Of a DNA stretch of 64,000 nucleotides, positions 45,839 to 58,000 are shown piece after piece. Made by a program: the position numbers and the translations under genes. Below the pieces are notes generated by a model that worked only from the letters and a program-made list of their open reading frames with translations, made no database searches and had not been told where the DNA came from. Source of the stretch: Tanypteryx hageni (taxonomy: Eukaryota; Arthropoda; Insecta; Odonata; Petaluridae); contig CM054116.1 of assembly GCA_028673005.1 (NCBI GenBank), forward strand, positions 74,984,838-75,048,837. Direction: 5' to 3'. Each line of letters starts with the position of its first letter. Position 1 is the first letter of the stretch.

Positions 45839-48180
45839 ATAAAAGGGGGTGCGAATGGAAAGCGAGAGCTTAAAAGGGGATTTTGGAGAAAACGGGAGAG
45901 ATAAACCCCAACGGGGGAAAAGGGAGGTCGGGGATATACCCTAGGGATTATAAAAGTGTGAAGAGGAAAGGGAACGAAAGGGGAGGATGCAATTTTTTGG
46001 AGACTTCATACCACTTCGGCCGGCAACGAAAATAGATTGAAGGCTCGGACAGGGTGATGAGCAAGAGGAGGCGCTTCAAGAGGTAACACATTTTTCTGCT
46101 CGCGAAGTACCTCTCCAAATAGGAAGGAGGCCATGCGAGGAGATGGAAAGGGAAGATGTGTGAGAGGAGGGGGAAAAAGGGGGGAAGGATCGTGTTGGGG
46201 CTAACCAAGCCGCCGGCCCCGGCAATATTTACGTCTATCTCCCATCCTCTCTTTCTCTCTGGTTCCTCTTCCTTTCATTCCTCACCCCTTTCGCTCTCCA
46301 ATCCCTTTCTCCTCGAAGGGAAAAAGTCGACTGGGGAGTCGTGAAGAGAGATAACTTCACCAGCTTACCCTCCTCCTCTCCAAGTAGGAACTTTTTCTCT
46401 CCTTTCCTTGCTCGTCTTGCGTTTTTTTCGCCTCTCTCTCTCTAGAATCCCGACACGCCCTCTTAGCTTCCTACCCTCCCATGGGAGTTACCCATGGTGT
46501 GTTGTGAGAGTCACCCCCCTACGAAAAATATCCGCCTCCTCCTTTCCGCCGCCGAAAAGCTAACCGTCGCCCCGACACCACCACACCCTACCTCTCTCCC
46601 ATCCACTTCCTTCGACTCCCCCTCTCTCTCTCCCCCTCACGCACCCTTCTCCCTCCTCGCCCCTTAAGGGAATTCTCTTAAACTCGCGGACCAATTGGAG
46701 ACTGGAAATGGGATTGTTTGCTTTCCCTCCCCATCTGGAGGGGAAATATAGATGGCTCCGGGAGAAACAGTCTCCTTTTCCGGGGGGGGGGGGGGTGGTA
46801 AACATTCTCCCATACCTCCTCTCCCCCGCCCAGCCCCCAACACGGACGGACGGGGGCGAAATAAAAAAAAATATAAGAGAATGAAGCCGAACCGAAACAA
46901 AAAAAAGTTTCGATCATCGTTTTAGACAGAAAGCTTTTCGATTTTCCGAGAACAAAAAAATTATGCTGTTTTTACGGCGCGCGATTTATTTAATTCTTCC
47001 GCGCGTCGCCTAACCGGCCTGAATTCTTCGGAAAATCGTCGGATATAAATAAGAAAAGCCTAACCTGGTTACGAAAGGCGACGTGTTTCCAGCATCCTTT
47101 CTACACTTACGTTTGAAAATGGCCTCTGGGTGCGATCGGCATTCCGCGCGGGAAAAAATTGAGAAAAAAACGAGCGTGTAAAAACAACGCGGCGAGTCCC
47201 GAAAATAAACGTGGGAGGTGAAAATCGGTCGGCCCTTTCCTAAATGCCACCGACGGTTAAAAAAAAATTGGAAGTTCCGGATCGATAAAAACGAAGTTTT
47301 TTTTTTAATTTCCCTCAGTCCACGAAGGCGAGCGAGTTTCCAGAACGGGATTATTTCGACAGTGCGCGGATGTAACACTCCGAGATGAGAAAGGGGAGGG
47401 GATGGGAACGGATGGGAGGTAAAGGTTGGAGGGGAGGGGGGGGGGAATTAACGACGCTTCACTTATGATAAACAGTGTAAACGTCCGGATGCGTCCAGGC
47501 TATAAACGACTCGTCAAACAAAAGCGATTGAGAGATAACACTTTGCGAAAGGGGAATCCGGAGAGAGAGAGGATTTATCGACGCATTGTCGGAGAGCGTC
47601 GAACGATTCGCCTCCCAACGATAAATATCGCTTCTTCTCGGGTAATCCTTAACACTGGACTTAAGAGCCCATTCTCCCGAACATCAATCTTCCGAGAGGA
47701 GTATCCGGAGAAAAACGAGTTAACAAAAAAACACGAAAAAATATAAAATTACGACGTTAAAAGTTGCTTATCCATATCCTCTGGTATAATAAGGCTCCTA
47801 TCCCTGGGGATTGTCTGCTCGCGTTGGAGTTCCTTTTTTATTCCTTTATTTCGCGTCGCAGCCTCTCCTTAGATTTATGATGATCGCCGGGAAAGCGTGT
47901 GACCCGACACCACTTCGCTATAAAGGACTCTGGCCTAATGAATTACTGAGACTTTAAACGTCCGCGCGCTAGAAGACGTTTTAAAATAACGACCTCGGGA
48001 TCCGTAGGAGAATCTCAGCTTAAGCTTATGCTCGTAAACTCTACGAAGATTCGTTTTTATCCTGAGTCCTAATAAGGAGATAAGGCGTTTAATTTGTCAG
48101 TCATTCAAACCATTGCGTAAGAATGGCCGCTTCTGTTGACATAGCCGATTGCGACTGAGGCGACATCCCTTGATTATATA

Positions 48181-49520
48181 TACAGTAATACTTCAAGTTA
48201 CGCGAATTCGAATAGCGCGATTTCGCGTTAACGCGATTTTTATGCAATTTTTTTTTAGAAATTTCAGTTTTAATGAATTTTTTTAAATTTGCTGTATGTA
48301 ATATTAGAAATTCATACTTGATTTTCAAATACGTAGATGAGTTATAATAAAGTTAGAATTACAACTAAAAATGGAAGGAGTTGTCCTCTTTCCTACCTGT
48401 GATTGTTGTTTAGAAAACCCTTTGTTTGTTACAAGTAGTGCAGTAGTGCACAAGGCCAATTCTATGTTTTACCAATCTATTTATTCCCCTAACTGAAAAG
48501 GTATTGTGAGAGGGAAAAGGTTCCTTTTAACATTTTAATATTAATTGGCAATGCGCCGGGACATCCGCAGACTGTCGGAGACATTAATGAGGAAATTAAA
48601 GTGCTATTTTTGCCGCCCAACACCACATCACTAATTCAGCCTTTGGATCAGGGAGTAACAAAAGCATTTAAAAGTTATTATCATCGAAGAATATTGAAGA
48701 AAATGATAAGAGAACTGGATGCAAAAGAAAAGGAAAATGTCCAAGAATTTTGGAGAAATTTTTACACTAAAATGACTATCGACATTATCGGAGAATCCTG
48801 GGGTGAAGTAACACAGAGCTGCTTAAGAGGCGTGTGGAAGAAACTTTGGCCTGATGCAGTGAGGGATTCACCACAATTACCAATAAATAATTTGACAAAT
48901 ACAATAGATGAAATTGTTGGACTGGCGAAATCTGTAGGTTTCGATGAAGAAAATGTTGAAGGATTGCTCGAGTAATCAATAAAAATTTGAGTTATTAGAT
49001 GCCAAACAAAAAGAAGAAAACATTCTGTAAGAAGTGCAAACAACAAAAACTTTGACAATAAGTGGAATTACCGAGGTTTTTAAACATTTGGAACGTTATT
49101 TGTCATATTTTATTGAAAATGACCCAAACGAAGACGTGCGAAGGTTTCAAGATTGATGAAGGATGCAAACGCATGTTACGAAGAAGTTTACCGGGAGCAA
49201 CGGCGATGCATGTATCAGGCAACGTTAGATACCTTCATTAATAAGCGGGCTCCGAAGTCTTCACGTCATTCAATTAGTGAATATGAACAGTGAGTGTCTG
49301 ATGCGAGTTTAAATTTTTTGCTATTATATGTATGTAATTTTGTAACACGATAAATTACAAATTATATTTCCTTTTTTTAAAATAAATATTTCTTTTACAA
49401 AAACTTTTGTTTTTCGCGAGTTTAAGTTTCCAATAACGTTGGAAAATGATATTTCGAGTTACGCGAATTTCGAGTTGCGCAAGTTTATCGCGGAACGCAT
49501 CACTCGTGCAACTCCGACAT
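48181..49520 (+). mobile_element. Tigger/pogo-type DNA transposon, internally deleted
   Basis: After a TA at 48181-48182 the left end reads CAGTAATACTTCAAGTTACG then CGAATTCGAATAGCGCGATT. The right end near 49440-49520 has CGAGTTACGCGAATTTCGAG and a terminal ACTCGTGCAACTCCGACAT, which on the minus strand partly matches the left terminus. It encloses a transposase remnant. At about 1.34 kb it lacks the DNA-binding half, so it is a deletion derivative. The right boundary is approximate. Confidence 0.75.
48493..49293 (+). pseudogene. Tigger-like DDE transposase, C-terminal half
   Basis: Reading from 48493 (LKRYCEREKVPFNILILIGN, then APGHPQ), the frame runs through LFLPPNTTSLIQPLDQGVTK and FWRNFYTKMTI to a premature TAA at 48973-48975. 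The C-terminal similarity continues in other frames (ITEVFKHLERYLSYFIENDP, then ACYEEVYREQRR and LDTFINKRAP) to 49293. This is the DDE_1 domain of pogo/Tigger transposases. The box that normally begins with the second catalytic Asp here has Gly (GNAPGH). The last catalytic Asp (PLDQG) is kept. The N-terminal helix-turn-helix/CENPB half is absent. It is inactive. Confidence 0.88.
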
Positions 49521-49719
49521 CGAAAATTTCACCGCTGATTTTATAAATGCAGTCCTATAAAAAGCTTCGGAAGTCGGCTCAAAATAATGCCCATCTAATC
49601 ACAAAAATTCGTAAACACCGCTTACGGATTGCATGTTCGCAAGCGCCTTCCTAAGCCCATGCTTCCTGTACTGAGAAAGGATGACGGATAAAACCAAATG
49701 GAGAAAGAGGAGATTTAAA

Positions 49720-49980
49720 GTTAAGAGGAGGGAGAGAAAAAGAGGAAAGAGAAAAAGGGGAGAGAGAAAAAGGGGGAGAGAGAAAAAGGGGGGAGAGAGA
49801 AAAAGGGGGGAGAGAGAGAGAGAGAAAGGGGAGAGAGGAAAAAGGGAGAGAGAGAGAAAAAAGGGAGAGAGAGAAAAAAGGGAGAGAGAGGAAAAAGGGA
49901 GAGAGAGAAAAAAGGGAGAGAGAGAAAAAGGGGAGAGAGAAAAAGAGGAGAGAAAAAATGGAGAGAGTAAAAGGGCGAGA
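49720..49980. repeat. GAGAGAAAAAGGG purine minisatellite
   Basis: Tandem GAGAGAGAAAAAGGG-type units with variable A and G runs, exclusively purine. Ser/Leu/Phe and Lys/Arg/Glu frames across it are not genes. Confidence 0.92.
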
Positions 49981-50268
49981 AGGCTGCGAAGACAACAAGC
50001 AAGGTGCCCGGACAAAAAAATTAAATCACGGGACTCAGACTTTATAGCATCCCTGGGAAAGGAGCGAAGCTTCTTTTCCGCATGACGCCGAGATAATTAC
50101 GGAGGACGCAACCGATTCTCTCATTCGAGGGGCAATTAGCTCCTTAAACAATGAGGCGTCTAGAGAAAATCCCTAACGCAAGCCTTAGATTCGCATAGAG
50201 GGAGATACGAACGCGACGCGAGAGAAACAAAAGGCAATCAGAGGGAGAGAGAGAGAGGAAGTCGGAGG

Positions 50269-50275
50269 ATATATA

Positions 50276-50352
<77 letters not shown>
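50269..50352. repeat. Compound (TA)n(GA)n microsatellite
   Basis: TA array to about 50331 directly followed by an AG array to 50352. Confidence 0.96.
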
Positions 50353-50909
50353 TGCGACGGGACAAAGACCGCTTGGCGAAAGCAACGGATAAAAAGAAAA
50401 CACACAATCGTTTCCGTGGTTTCGGTGGGTTTTTAAGGAACGACAACGACGCATACGAAAAATAAAAAAGAATCAATTCGCTTGCGAATAACAAGCTGTT
50501 CTCTCAAAGAGGGACGCGAGGGAAAAATATATTTTTTCTTTCATTTCTGCTAACCGTTTTCGAACGACCTCCTCGTAAAGACGATTGAGTTTTACTCGAG
50601 AAAGCTCTGGCGAAAGCGGTAATTCATCCATGCAAATCCGCCCGCGTTAAACTCGAGGCAATGAGTACTCGACGAGTAATTTTCCATTTGAAAATCGACT
50701 CTCAAACAAAAATGAAATTCCGAAAGTCTGGAGAGACGGAATGGTTCTTCTCGAGGGTCGCTCAACCCCGTTCAAACGAGAGAAATGCGGTGCTCGAATT
50801 AGAAAATTTTAACGACGGGTACGCTAGCTTTTAGTTAAAAGTTATTCGAGTTTTATTCGTTATTGGGCGTTTTTTACCATCGAAGCGGTAGTAGTGGAAC
50901 GCCTTATGG

Positions 50910-51457
50910 GCACGTCTCGTCCGTCCGTCCGTCTGTCTGTCGTAACTTTCATCTCCTAAACCACTGGACGGATTTTAATTAAATTACGTAACAGTAATCC
51001 TTATTAAAATTCATCGCTCAATTGTGATTATTTAACTGCATCCGTCAATTAGAGCTTCCATTTTATATAAGCACTTAAAGAAACTTATTCTCGTATCCCG
51101 TTAAATTGCATCTGTAAAGCAACAATTAAATACCACATTTTTTCTCTCCGTAGCTCTTATATGACCTGTAAGGTATAGGTTAAAAAATTTATTCTGACAG
51201 AGGACAACATTTTCCACAAAAACGTCCGCGAAACTAAATAATTACGACTTATAGTTTCCGAGATAAAAAAATCGAGAAAATCCCAAGCATAGCATCGCAT
51301 ATTTTGTTTACATCGATCGCTAAGTCGGTTCTAGTTGCAAACAAAAATTAAAAATCCATATTTTCCACTCTCAAGCACTTCCACGATCTGTGAGGTAACG
51401 ATTTAAAAAGTTATTCTGATAGAGGACAACATTTACAACAAAAAAGTCCGTGAGAAC
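50910..51457. repeat. Old repeat with 222-bp tandem duplication
   Basis: CGTCCGTCCGTCTGTCTGTC is followed by TAACTTTCATCTCC and GACGGATTTTAAT, resembling 16681-16760. Further right, ATTCTGACAGAGGACAACAT at about 51192 recurs as ATTCTGATAGAGGACAACAT 222 bp downstream, with preceding (GACCTGTAAGGTA, GATCTGTGAGGTA) and following (AAACGTCCGCGA, AAAAGTCCGTGA) sequence also matching. These are probably two copies of a unit within a decayed element. Confidence 0.6.
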
Positions 51458-51754
51458 CAGGGGTGGGCAAACTGCGGCCCGCGATGCCATTATGAAAACG
51501 AACCGTAATATAAAAGAGATAATTTCATATTTGTAGTTTAAATTAATGCCGGAAAACCTTCTCCAGTGATGTTATGGGGATAACATATTATTTATTATTG
51601 ATTTTTACTAACAGGATCCCTCGCATTACCTCACATTACTTACGATGTGAACCCTAACGTGGCCCGCCGAAGCATTTTCATTTGTTTATGCGGCCCGCCT
51701 AAGAAGCTGCAACTGTTAATGCGGCGCGCCACGTAAAAATTTTGCCCACCCCTG
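51458..51754. mobile_element. hAT MITE, 297 bp
   Basis: It starts CAGGGGTGGGCAAACTGCGG and ends ATTTTGCCCACCCCTG, giving 14-bp perfect inverted termini. Subterminal GCGGCCCGC blocks lie on both sides (51474-51482, 51691-51698, 51720-51729). This is the classic hAT terminus type. The 8-bp flanks (GTGAGAAC, TCCTATAC) do not match, so the target duplication has decayed or one side was rearranged. Confidence 0.87.
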
Positions 51755-51914
51755 TCCTATACAGTGCCATTCCCGCATACCGCCAATTAATCGTTGTGAA
51801 CATAAATTTCATCTTACGATTACAAAGATCAAGGTAGATCCAAGATATACGTCGATTTACCGCCACCCCGCTTTAGCGTTAATATCAGTGTTGGGCAAAC
51901 GGCGGCGCTAAATC
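51755..51914. mobile_element. MITE with GATTTAGCGCC ends, copy 2 (left end lost)
   Basis: CCCGCATACCGCCAATTAAT and TCGTTGTGAACATA, then GTCGATTTACCG, CCCCGCTTTAGCG and the right terminus GGCGCTAAATC (51904-51914), align along their length with 23585-23745. The left terminus is missing exactly where the hAT MITE ends. Confidence 0.72.
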
Positions 51915-54476
51915 GGTCTGACTGAATATTAATTTAACAAAACTTAAATTTAACAAAACTTAACTACTGCCGCAAACAAAAGAACATGCGCGGATTTCGG
52001 CCGCACACGGAGGGGAAGTTCCTCCGTCACGGAGGGGAAGTTCCCTCGGTCATCTTGACTTCCCCCACCCCGCTACTAGCCCATCCTTCTCCTCCTTAGA
52101 TTGTCAGTTCTCACTATTTACAGTTGCTGCCTAGACGAAGTTTTGCGAATAATTGGCAACAATGTAGTTAAAAAAGGACCGAGACAGCGATAAGCCCGTG
52201 CGGTAAGGAAGGGCGAGAGGGGAGGGTTCCAAGTGGAGTGAGGGCCACACCCACTGTTAACCAAAACACGTGTAAACTACTGTAAACTGGAACTGCAGCA
52301 GACGCAAGTAACACACTAAAGAAAAGTGAAGCATCAACTTCGAAGTACACATTTTCGCTCGGATTTTCCCAACTCGAAAAAAAAAAAAAGTTTTTCCTCG
52401 CTGGAGAATAAATCACTCGAAAGAAATATTTCCAAATTACCGCGCGAGCGAAATTATTAACCACATCGAAAAATGGAACGGAATACCAACCGGGCCCAGA
52501 AAAAAAGAATTAAACCTCTGGGAAAGAGAAAAACGCGGAAAAAATTAATCACTTAAAATTCCCCCTCGGACCGTCAGATGTCACTCCCGTCGCACGAGTG
52601 GAATAAAAGATAAAAAGCCGGGCCTGCAAAAAAATTGGGTCCGTTCCTCACAGAAGACGAAACGAAAAATTAAAAAAGAAAATGAGTGAGGCTCGCGCGC
52701 TAAAATAAATTACCCGCACAAAGCCGGCGTGAAAACGGAATCCGTCAAAAAACTCCATTGTTTGAGGCCTACGGTGCGACGAATCCTTGCCCCGCACAAA
52801 AACACTCCTTCTTATGTGTGGAATTGGGAGAGAAGGCATAGAGAAAGAGGAGGAGAGAGGGAGGGAGGGAGGGAGAGAAGAGGCGAGGGAAAAGGTGCGA
52901 GATCAGACGCCCTCCCAAAAGATTGCGACAGAAAGACACCCTTGTGGACCTAAAACAGGCTCAGAGGCGCCGCCCGACGGGGAATCCGGAAACTGACATT
53001 CCCCAACGCACCCTTCCCATTCCGTCCCATCCTGGCCCTATGGAAACGCGCGAATTCCACGTCCTCGGGAATCTGGCGGGGGGAGGGAGAGGGAGAGATG
53101 GAGGAGGAATGGGAGAACAAAGGAAAGAAAGGACGAAAGAAGGTGACAGGTAGAGAAGAGGACTTCTAAAAGGTATCTTTCATGTCTTCTGCTGGAATGG
53201 CAAAGGAAGACGAGAATGAAAAAATCCCGGTTGGAAACCGAGGTCCTCGCAAAAATAGACGCAACGGCGAGAAAGTGGGAGGGGTCAGAGAGGGAAAACC
53301 CGGCTCCTAAAATAGAGAAAGGGGAGAGGAGAGAGAGGAGGCAGGATGGGAGATAGGAGGAGAGCAAGAAGAGAGGTCTGGATTCCCTCTCTAATTAATA
53401 CGCCTCCTCCGTTTGCCTTTCAACTGTCAACTCACGCAAAAGACGTGAGACGATTTTTGGTAAGCGTTTTTCTTTTACGTCTTTTTTTCTGGACCGGTAT
53501 CAAACTCCGCCTCCCAGCAGCTCTGTCCCCCCTCCCCCACCATCCTTCCTCCCTCTCTTCTTCCTTCCTCTCCTCTTTCTCCCTTCCCCTTCCACTGGTG
53601 GGAGACGGAGCGGAATGCGCGACTCGGGACGCGATCGAGGACGCCGCCGTCCTTTTCCCTTCTCTCATTCCCCAAAACCTCTCATTCCTCCCTCTCTCTC
53701 TTCAACATCCCCCAAAACTACGAGGACACGGATTCTTCGGTCGTAACCAACGCCTTTTAACCGAGCGGCCAACGAGTCCATAAATCGGAAAGGAGTAAAA
53801 ATTGCAAATTAACGGCCGTGTTTAGGAGACGGTCTCGAAAGAAAAAAAAAACTTCGCTTTCTTCAAAAACCTTTCGATGGTCGTCTTTATCTCCCTCTGC
53901 GAATCGGTCCGCCGTCGTCGGAACCTATACCGCGATCCGATAGCCGTCCAAATGGCGACGGTAACGGCAGCCGTGAGAGGTCTTAGAGGACAGGTTTTTT
54001 CCGCGGATACGGAGAAAGAGAGAGAGAGGGGGAGAACACCTCCGAGGACTTCTATATCCCTCCTACCAACATTTCCGCCTCCTCCTCCCCTTTCATTCTC
54101 AAAACATACCCGAGATGGAGACAGGACGCGAGTCCTTTTTTCCCCGCCATCTTTCCCGATCCGATGCGAGAGAGACACTCGTTCAATCCCGTATCTTTTT
54201 GCGCCGGTTGAGAGGAGCAAAATGAGGTTGGCGTTGGCGATTCCATATCGAGGGACTCTCTCTATTTCTTTCCTTCCTCGACCCCCCTCTCTCTCTCGCT
54301 TGCCCCTCTCAACGCAGAGGAACGATTCCGGGAAGTCGGGAGATGGAAGAGGACGCGAGAGGTCACAACGGATTTCGAGACGGTTTTCCTGGACCGCGAT
54401 CTTCCGACGGGTCATTGAGCTTTTTGGAAGCAGGGTTCCTGGAGAAATTCGGGTAAGAGATGTGAAGAGGTTAAAC

Positions 54477-54560
54477 CAGGGTGACTACACGTCCCGGTTT
54501 TCCAGGGAATCGTCCCAGTTTTCAGCGCTGCGTCCCGGTGTCCCGAAAATTGGCAAGACT
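54477..54560. mobile_element. Candidate transposon terminus (hAT-like)
   Basis: CAGGGTGACTACACGTCCCG is followed by GTTTTCCAGGGA, GTCCCAGTTTTCAGCG and GTCCCGGTGTCCCG. A CAGGGTG start with repeated GTCCCGG subterminal blocks is typical of some hAT ends. No matching inverted end was found downstream. The long plus-strand frame runs into this element, which argues against that frame being a gene. Confidence 0.45.
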
Positions 54561-54931
54561 TTTGGTGAAATAAATGTTTAAAAATGTGAATTACCGATAC
54601 AAAGTGTCCTTATTCCATCCAATTTGCAAAAAAGAGCGACTACATTACCAGTAGGTGCGGCAATGGGGAAGAGAAAATCCCACATCTGGTCGGTTCTTGC
54701 ATCCGACATTTTTCGGCAGAAAAATTCCAAAAATGTTGATTAATTGCACCCATTACTGGCGAGGTTAGACCCTGTCGGGGCTCTCTACCACCTAACCTCG
54801 TATGTCGATTGATAAGTGTCAGGATTATGGCATTATATACGGTCAAAAAGAGCTGTCCTAGGTAAAAGCGATACCCATCAATTTATAAAGTAATCCTTTT
54901 CACAAATCCAATTCGCGATGACGACTGGACT

Positions 54932-54936
<5 letters not shown>

Positions 54937-55004
<68 letters not shown>
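54937..55004. repeat. (TA)n microsatellite
   Basis: About 34 TA units. Its flanks do not contain the dispersed repeat seen at 26.5 and 61 kb. Confidence 0.97.
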
Positions 55005-55007
<3 letters not shown>

Positions 55008-58000
55008 GTGCACCAGATTCACTGGTTCACAAGAAGTGTATCGCATATCTCGCAACACACTAAAAAAATCCCGAGTTTAATTTTAACTTCACTATAAAAG
55101 GAAATGGGGCTCCCAAGATCTTGAATCGACACGGGAATTTATTCCGTGTAATTCAATGACACAAAAAAACACGCCTCGGCGAGGTTAAAGAAATTACCGT
55201 AGTTTTATCATTTTATTGCACCCGTGTTTGTTTATCCCTCCGTCCTATTGATCTAACCGCTAACACAAACTGATACCTCGTCGATAAACGTCCCCCGAAG
55301 TAGAATTATCGTGAAGGAAAGGGAAATTTAAAATCACGGCTTTTTTGGGAGAGGTCGGAGGATGGGATCTAAAAATGGCGGCGAGCGTTAGTTATTACAA
55401 AAAAAGAAAGACCCGAGCGAGACCTTCTGTTTTCCTAGTACGGCGAGCGGAGAGCTTTATCTCTCGAGATGACGACATTCCTAACCGACATTACTCCCAC
55501 TTGAAACCAATTCAGGTTTCAATCAAGATCCATAAGGATGTAATTATATCTTTCAGCGAGATTGCGCCGGCGTTTTCTCTCTTGTTTAAGAGAGACGCGC
55601 CCCACGGAGAACGCACAAAAAAAAAACAGAATAGCCTGGGAAAATGCTCGTCTAGCCTTCCGAAACCACGCCGAGCGACATACACGGCTACGCGCGATGA
55701 AGAACGATCCGACGAGTTAACGTCATGGAGTTTTTTCTTGTGAAGAGACTTTAAAAAAGCATCCAACGCCCCGAGACAATCGAAGTCTTGGCTTTTGCGG
55801 TAGCCCGACTAATGCAAGGCAATTTAAAAGAGTTTCCCTCCCCCTGGGCCACACACGCAACGGGAATGATTGGAGGTGGTGGTAGGTAGGGGAATGGTTT
55901 TCCTTGAGCGCAGGTAGATGAATTCAGATCACACACGCACGAAGAAAGGTTGGTCGGGAAGGACTGCTTTTGAAAAAATAAATAAAAGGTCCCTCGGGGG
56001 CGAAATCGATTCTAGATCACTCCGGATAGGGCGGATGGTTTATAACGAGGCAACCGAAATTAGGTGGAGCACCTTTTAAAAAGATTTCAGCCCGGTTGAA
56101 AAGGGTAAGAGAGGATGCCAAAGACTCCCACCAAATCTCTTTTAGGAGTTCAATGAATGTAGATTTGGAGAAGTGAGAGAAGGAGGGCAGAATCTGGCAC
56201 ACACCAGCGAAATCGCTATTTACACAACGGCGAATGGCGTCGGCCGAATAACAGAAGCGGGATTTATCTAGGTGGCATGTTTTCCGCTTATAATCTGATA
56301 CCCCGTTTTCTTCGGGAGAAAACAGGGTCAAAAAATCTCTGGAATGTTTTTCCGTCGCTATTTCGAGACCTGAAAATTTAATCGACCATGGATGGCGCTA
56401 TTTATTTGGAGGAATACGTTTTCCTCCCCTCCGCCCCAGCACCACGCGCTGACGACTGGACGAGAGACGAGATCTCTGCAGAGAGTAATGGCACTGGCTG
56501 GCTTGAGTCATCGCGCATTGACTCCGGACAAAACAAGCGCGTACGCATAACCGCGGATGAATGCGAAGTGGCAGCCTCTCTCGTCGAGGCCGCAATGACA
56601 TTCCGAACGTGGCTCGCAGATTCGAAAGATATACGCGTTAAAACATTGTCCACGCTTCCGCACGATCGGCTTTCGTCCTCGTCAAAAGTTGTGGATATTC
56701 CCGTCCGATTGAAAGCGACAAGTTTGTTCACAGGCGATTAAAACATCAATTCGAAATAAAAGAACCTTTTACGCACTTAAAAATAACACCTACGATATGA
56801 TAACGCCCCATAAATACGCGAATCCATTTCGAGGGTTCAGAATGACGATTTCGGATAGTTTATTTTGAAGCCGATTCCACTTTTTTTGTAAGCGGTAAGT
56901 TTAAGGCGATTAAAAAGCGGAGAGATGGAGCAATTAACGTGCTGAAATCGACGACGGTTCGAGAAGAATCCTGCCCGTGCAACGAACACTCGTCTGACCA
57001 GCTGCTTAATGGAGGACAAAAAAACCTAATCCACGGACCACACCTTGAATGACTTCTTTTTAAGTTCCCCTCGCGGACGAAAATCGAGAGAGAAACGCGT
57101 AGGCGGCGAATAAAAATTAAATCATCGACTCGTGAATGCCAATCGGGTGCTTGAAAACACCTTAAAACGAAGCCGCTCTATTGACCGAGCATCGGATATT
57201 GTAACATAGATTTAACGCCCACAGCAATTTCATTTCCCGGCAAAAATTCGAAAGGGAAAATTTTCATCAGTCTCCTTATGTCTTTCTATGTCTGGGAAAT
57301 AGGAAATCGTAAATTGCTACAAAAAGACAGCTTTCGAATTTCGCCGCTCTTTTTCTCTTCTGAATCGATCCGGCATTCGCCGCAGGCCTTTAAGGATCGG
57401 TAGCTGTCTAGAAGTTCAATTATCGACCGTATCACTCGATGCAAATTCGAATCGAAAGAGACACATTTCGCATTTCCCTCCTAGTAGATACGTTAAGGCT
57501 ATATAGAAGGAAAATAAATGGAGGAACGAGTGACAGATGACGAACGTAACTCGCACTGATGGAAGTGTAGCAACAACAGGCTGCTTAAGACCGCCGCCCA
57601 CCAAGGGAAACCGGACGCGTAAAAGCGTCGCCTTGGAGAAGTAAGAGGAATTAATTTACTAAGATGTGTGTATTTTTCCTGCAATGGCGGAACAAAAACA
57701 ATAACGGGAAAACAACGCGACAAAACCTTCGCAATAACGAAAGAGTGAGCGAATGTCTATTCTCGTCTCCGGCACCTTAATCCCTGGAAATAAACGCGAG
57801 ACCCGCAAGTGACGCAAATGCGCGGAATGTGTGTTGGCTTTCTGGAAGCTGCTGCATGCGAGGCAGTCGTAAATAAAAGAAATTGGTATTTATCCGTCGC
57901 TTTTCTCTCTCTCTTGCTTACCCAACATTCAACGGTCGTAAGGATTTGATTTGCGACGACGGAGAATAGCTACCGTGATTAGACGGCCGAGAAAGAGAAA

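Noticed and set aside
53822..54581. Long open frames on both strands (234 codons plus, 197 codons minus)
   Set aside because: Both strands are open over the same GC/CT-rich sequence, composition is Arg/Ser/Pro biased, and the plus frame runs into a transposon-like terminus. No family motif.
55345..55743. 132-codon plus-strand frame with an internal AAAATGGCGGCGAGC start context
   Set aside because: No similarity recognised, Lys/Arg/Ser bias, overlapping minus-strand frame, no splice or poly(A) support.
56388..56741. 117-codon plus-strand frame starting GACCATGGATGGC
   Set aside because: Good start context, but the antisense is open over nearly the same span and no family or expression signal is visible.
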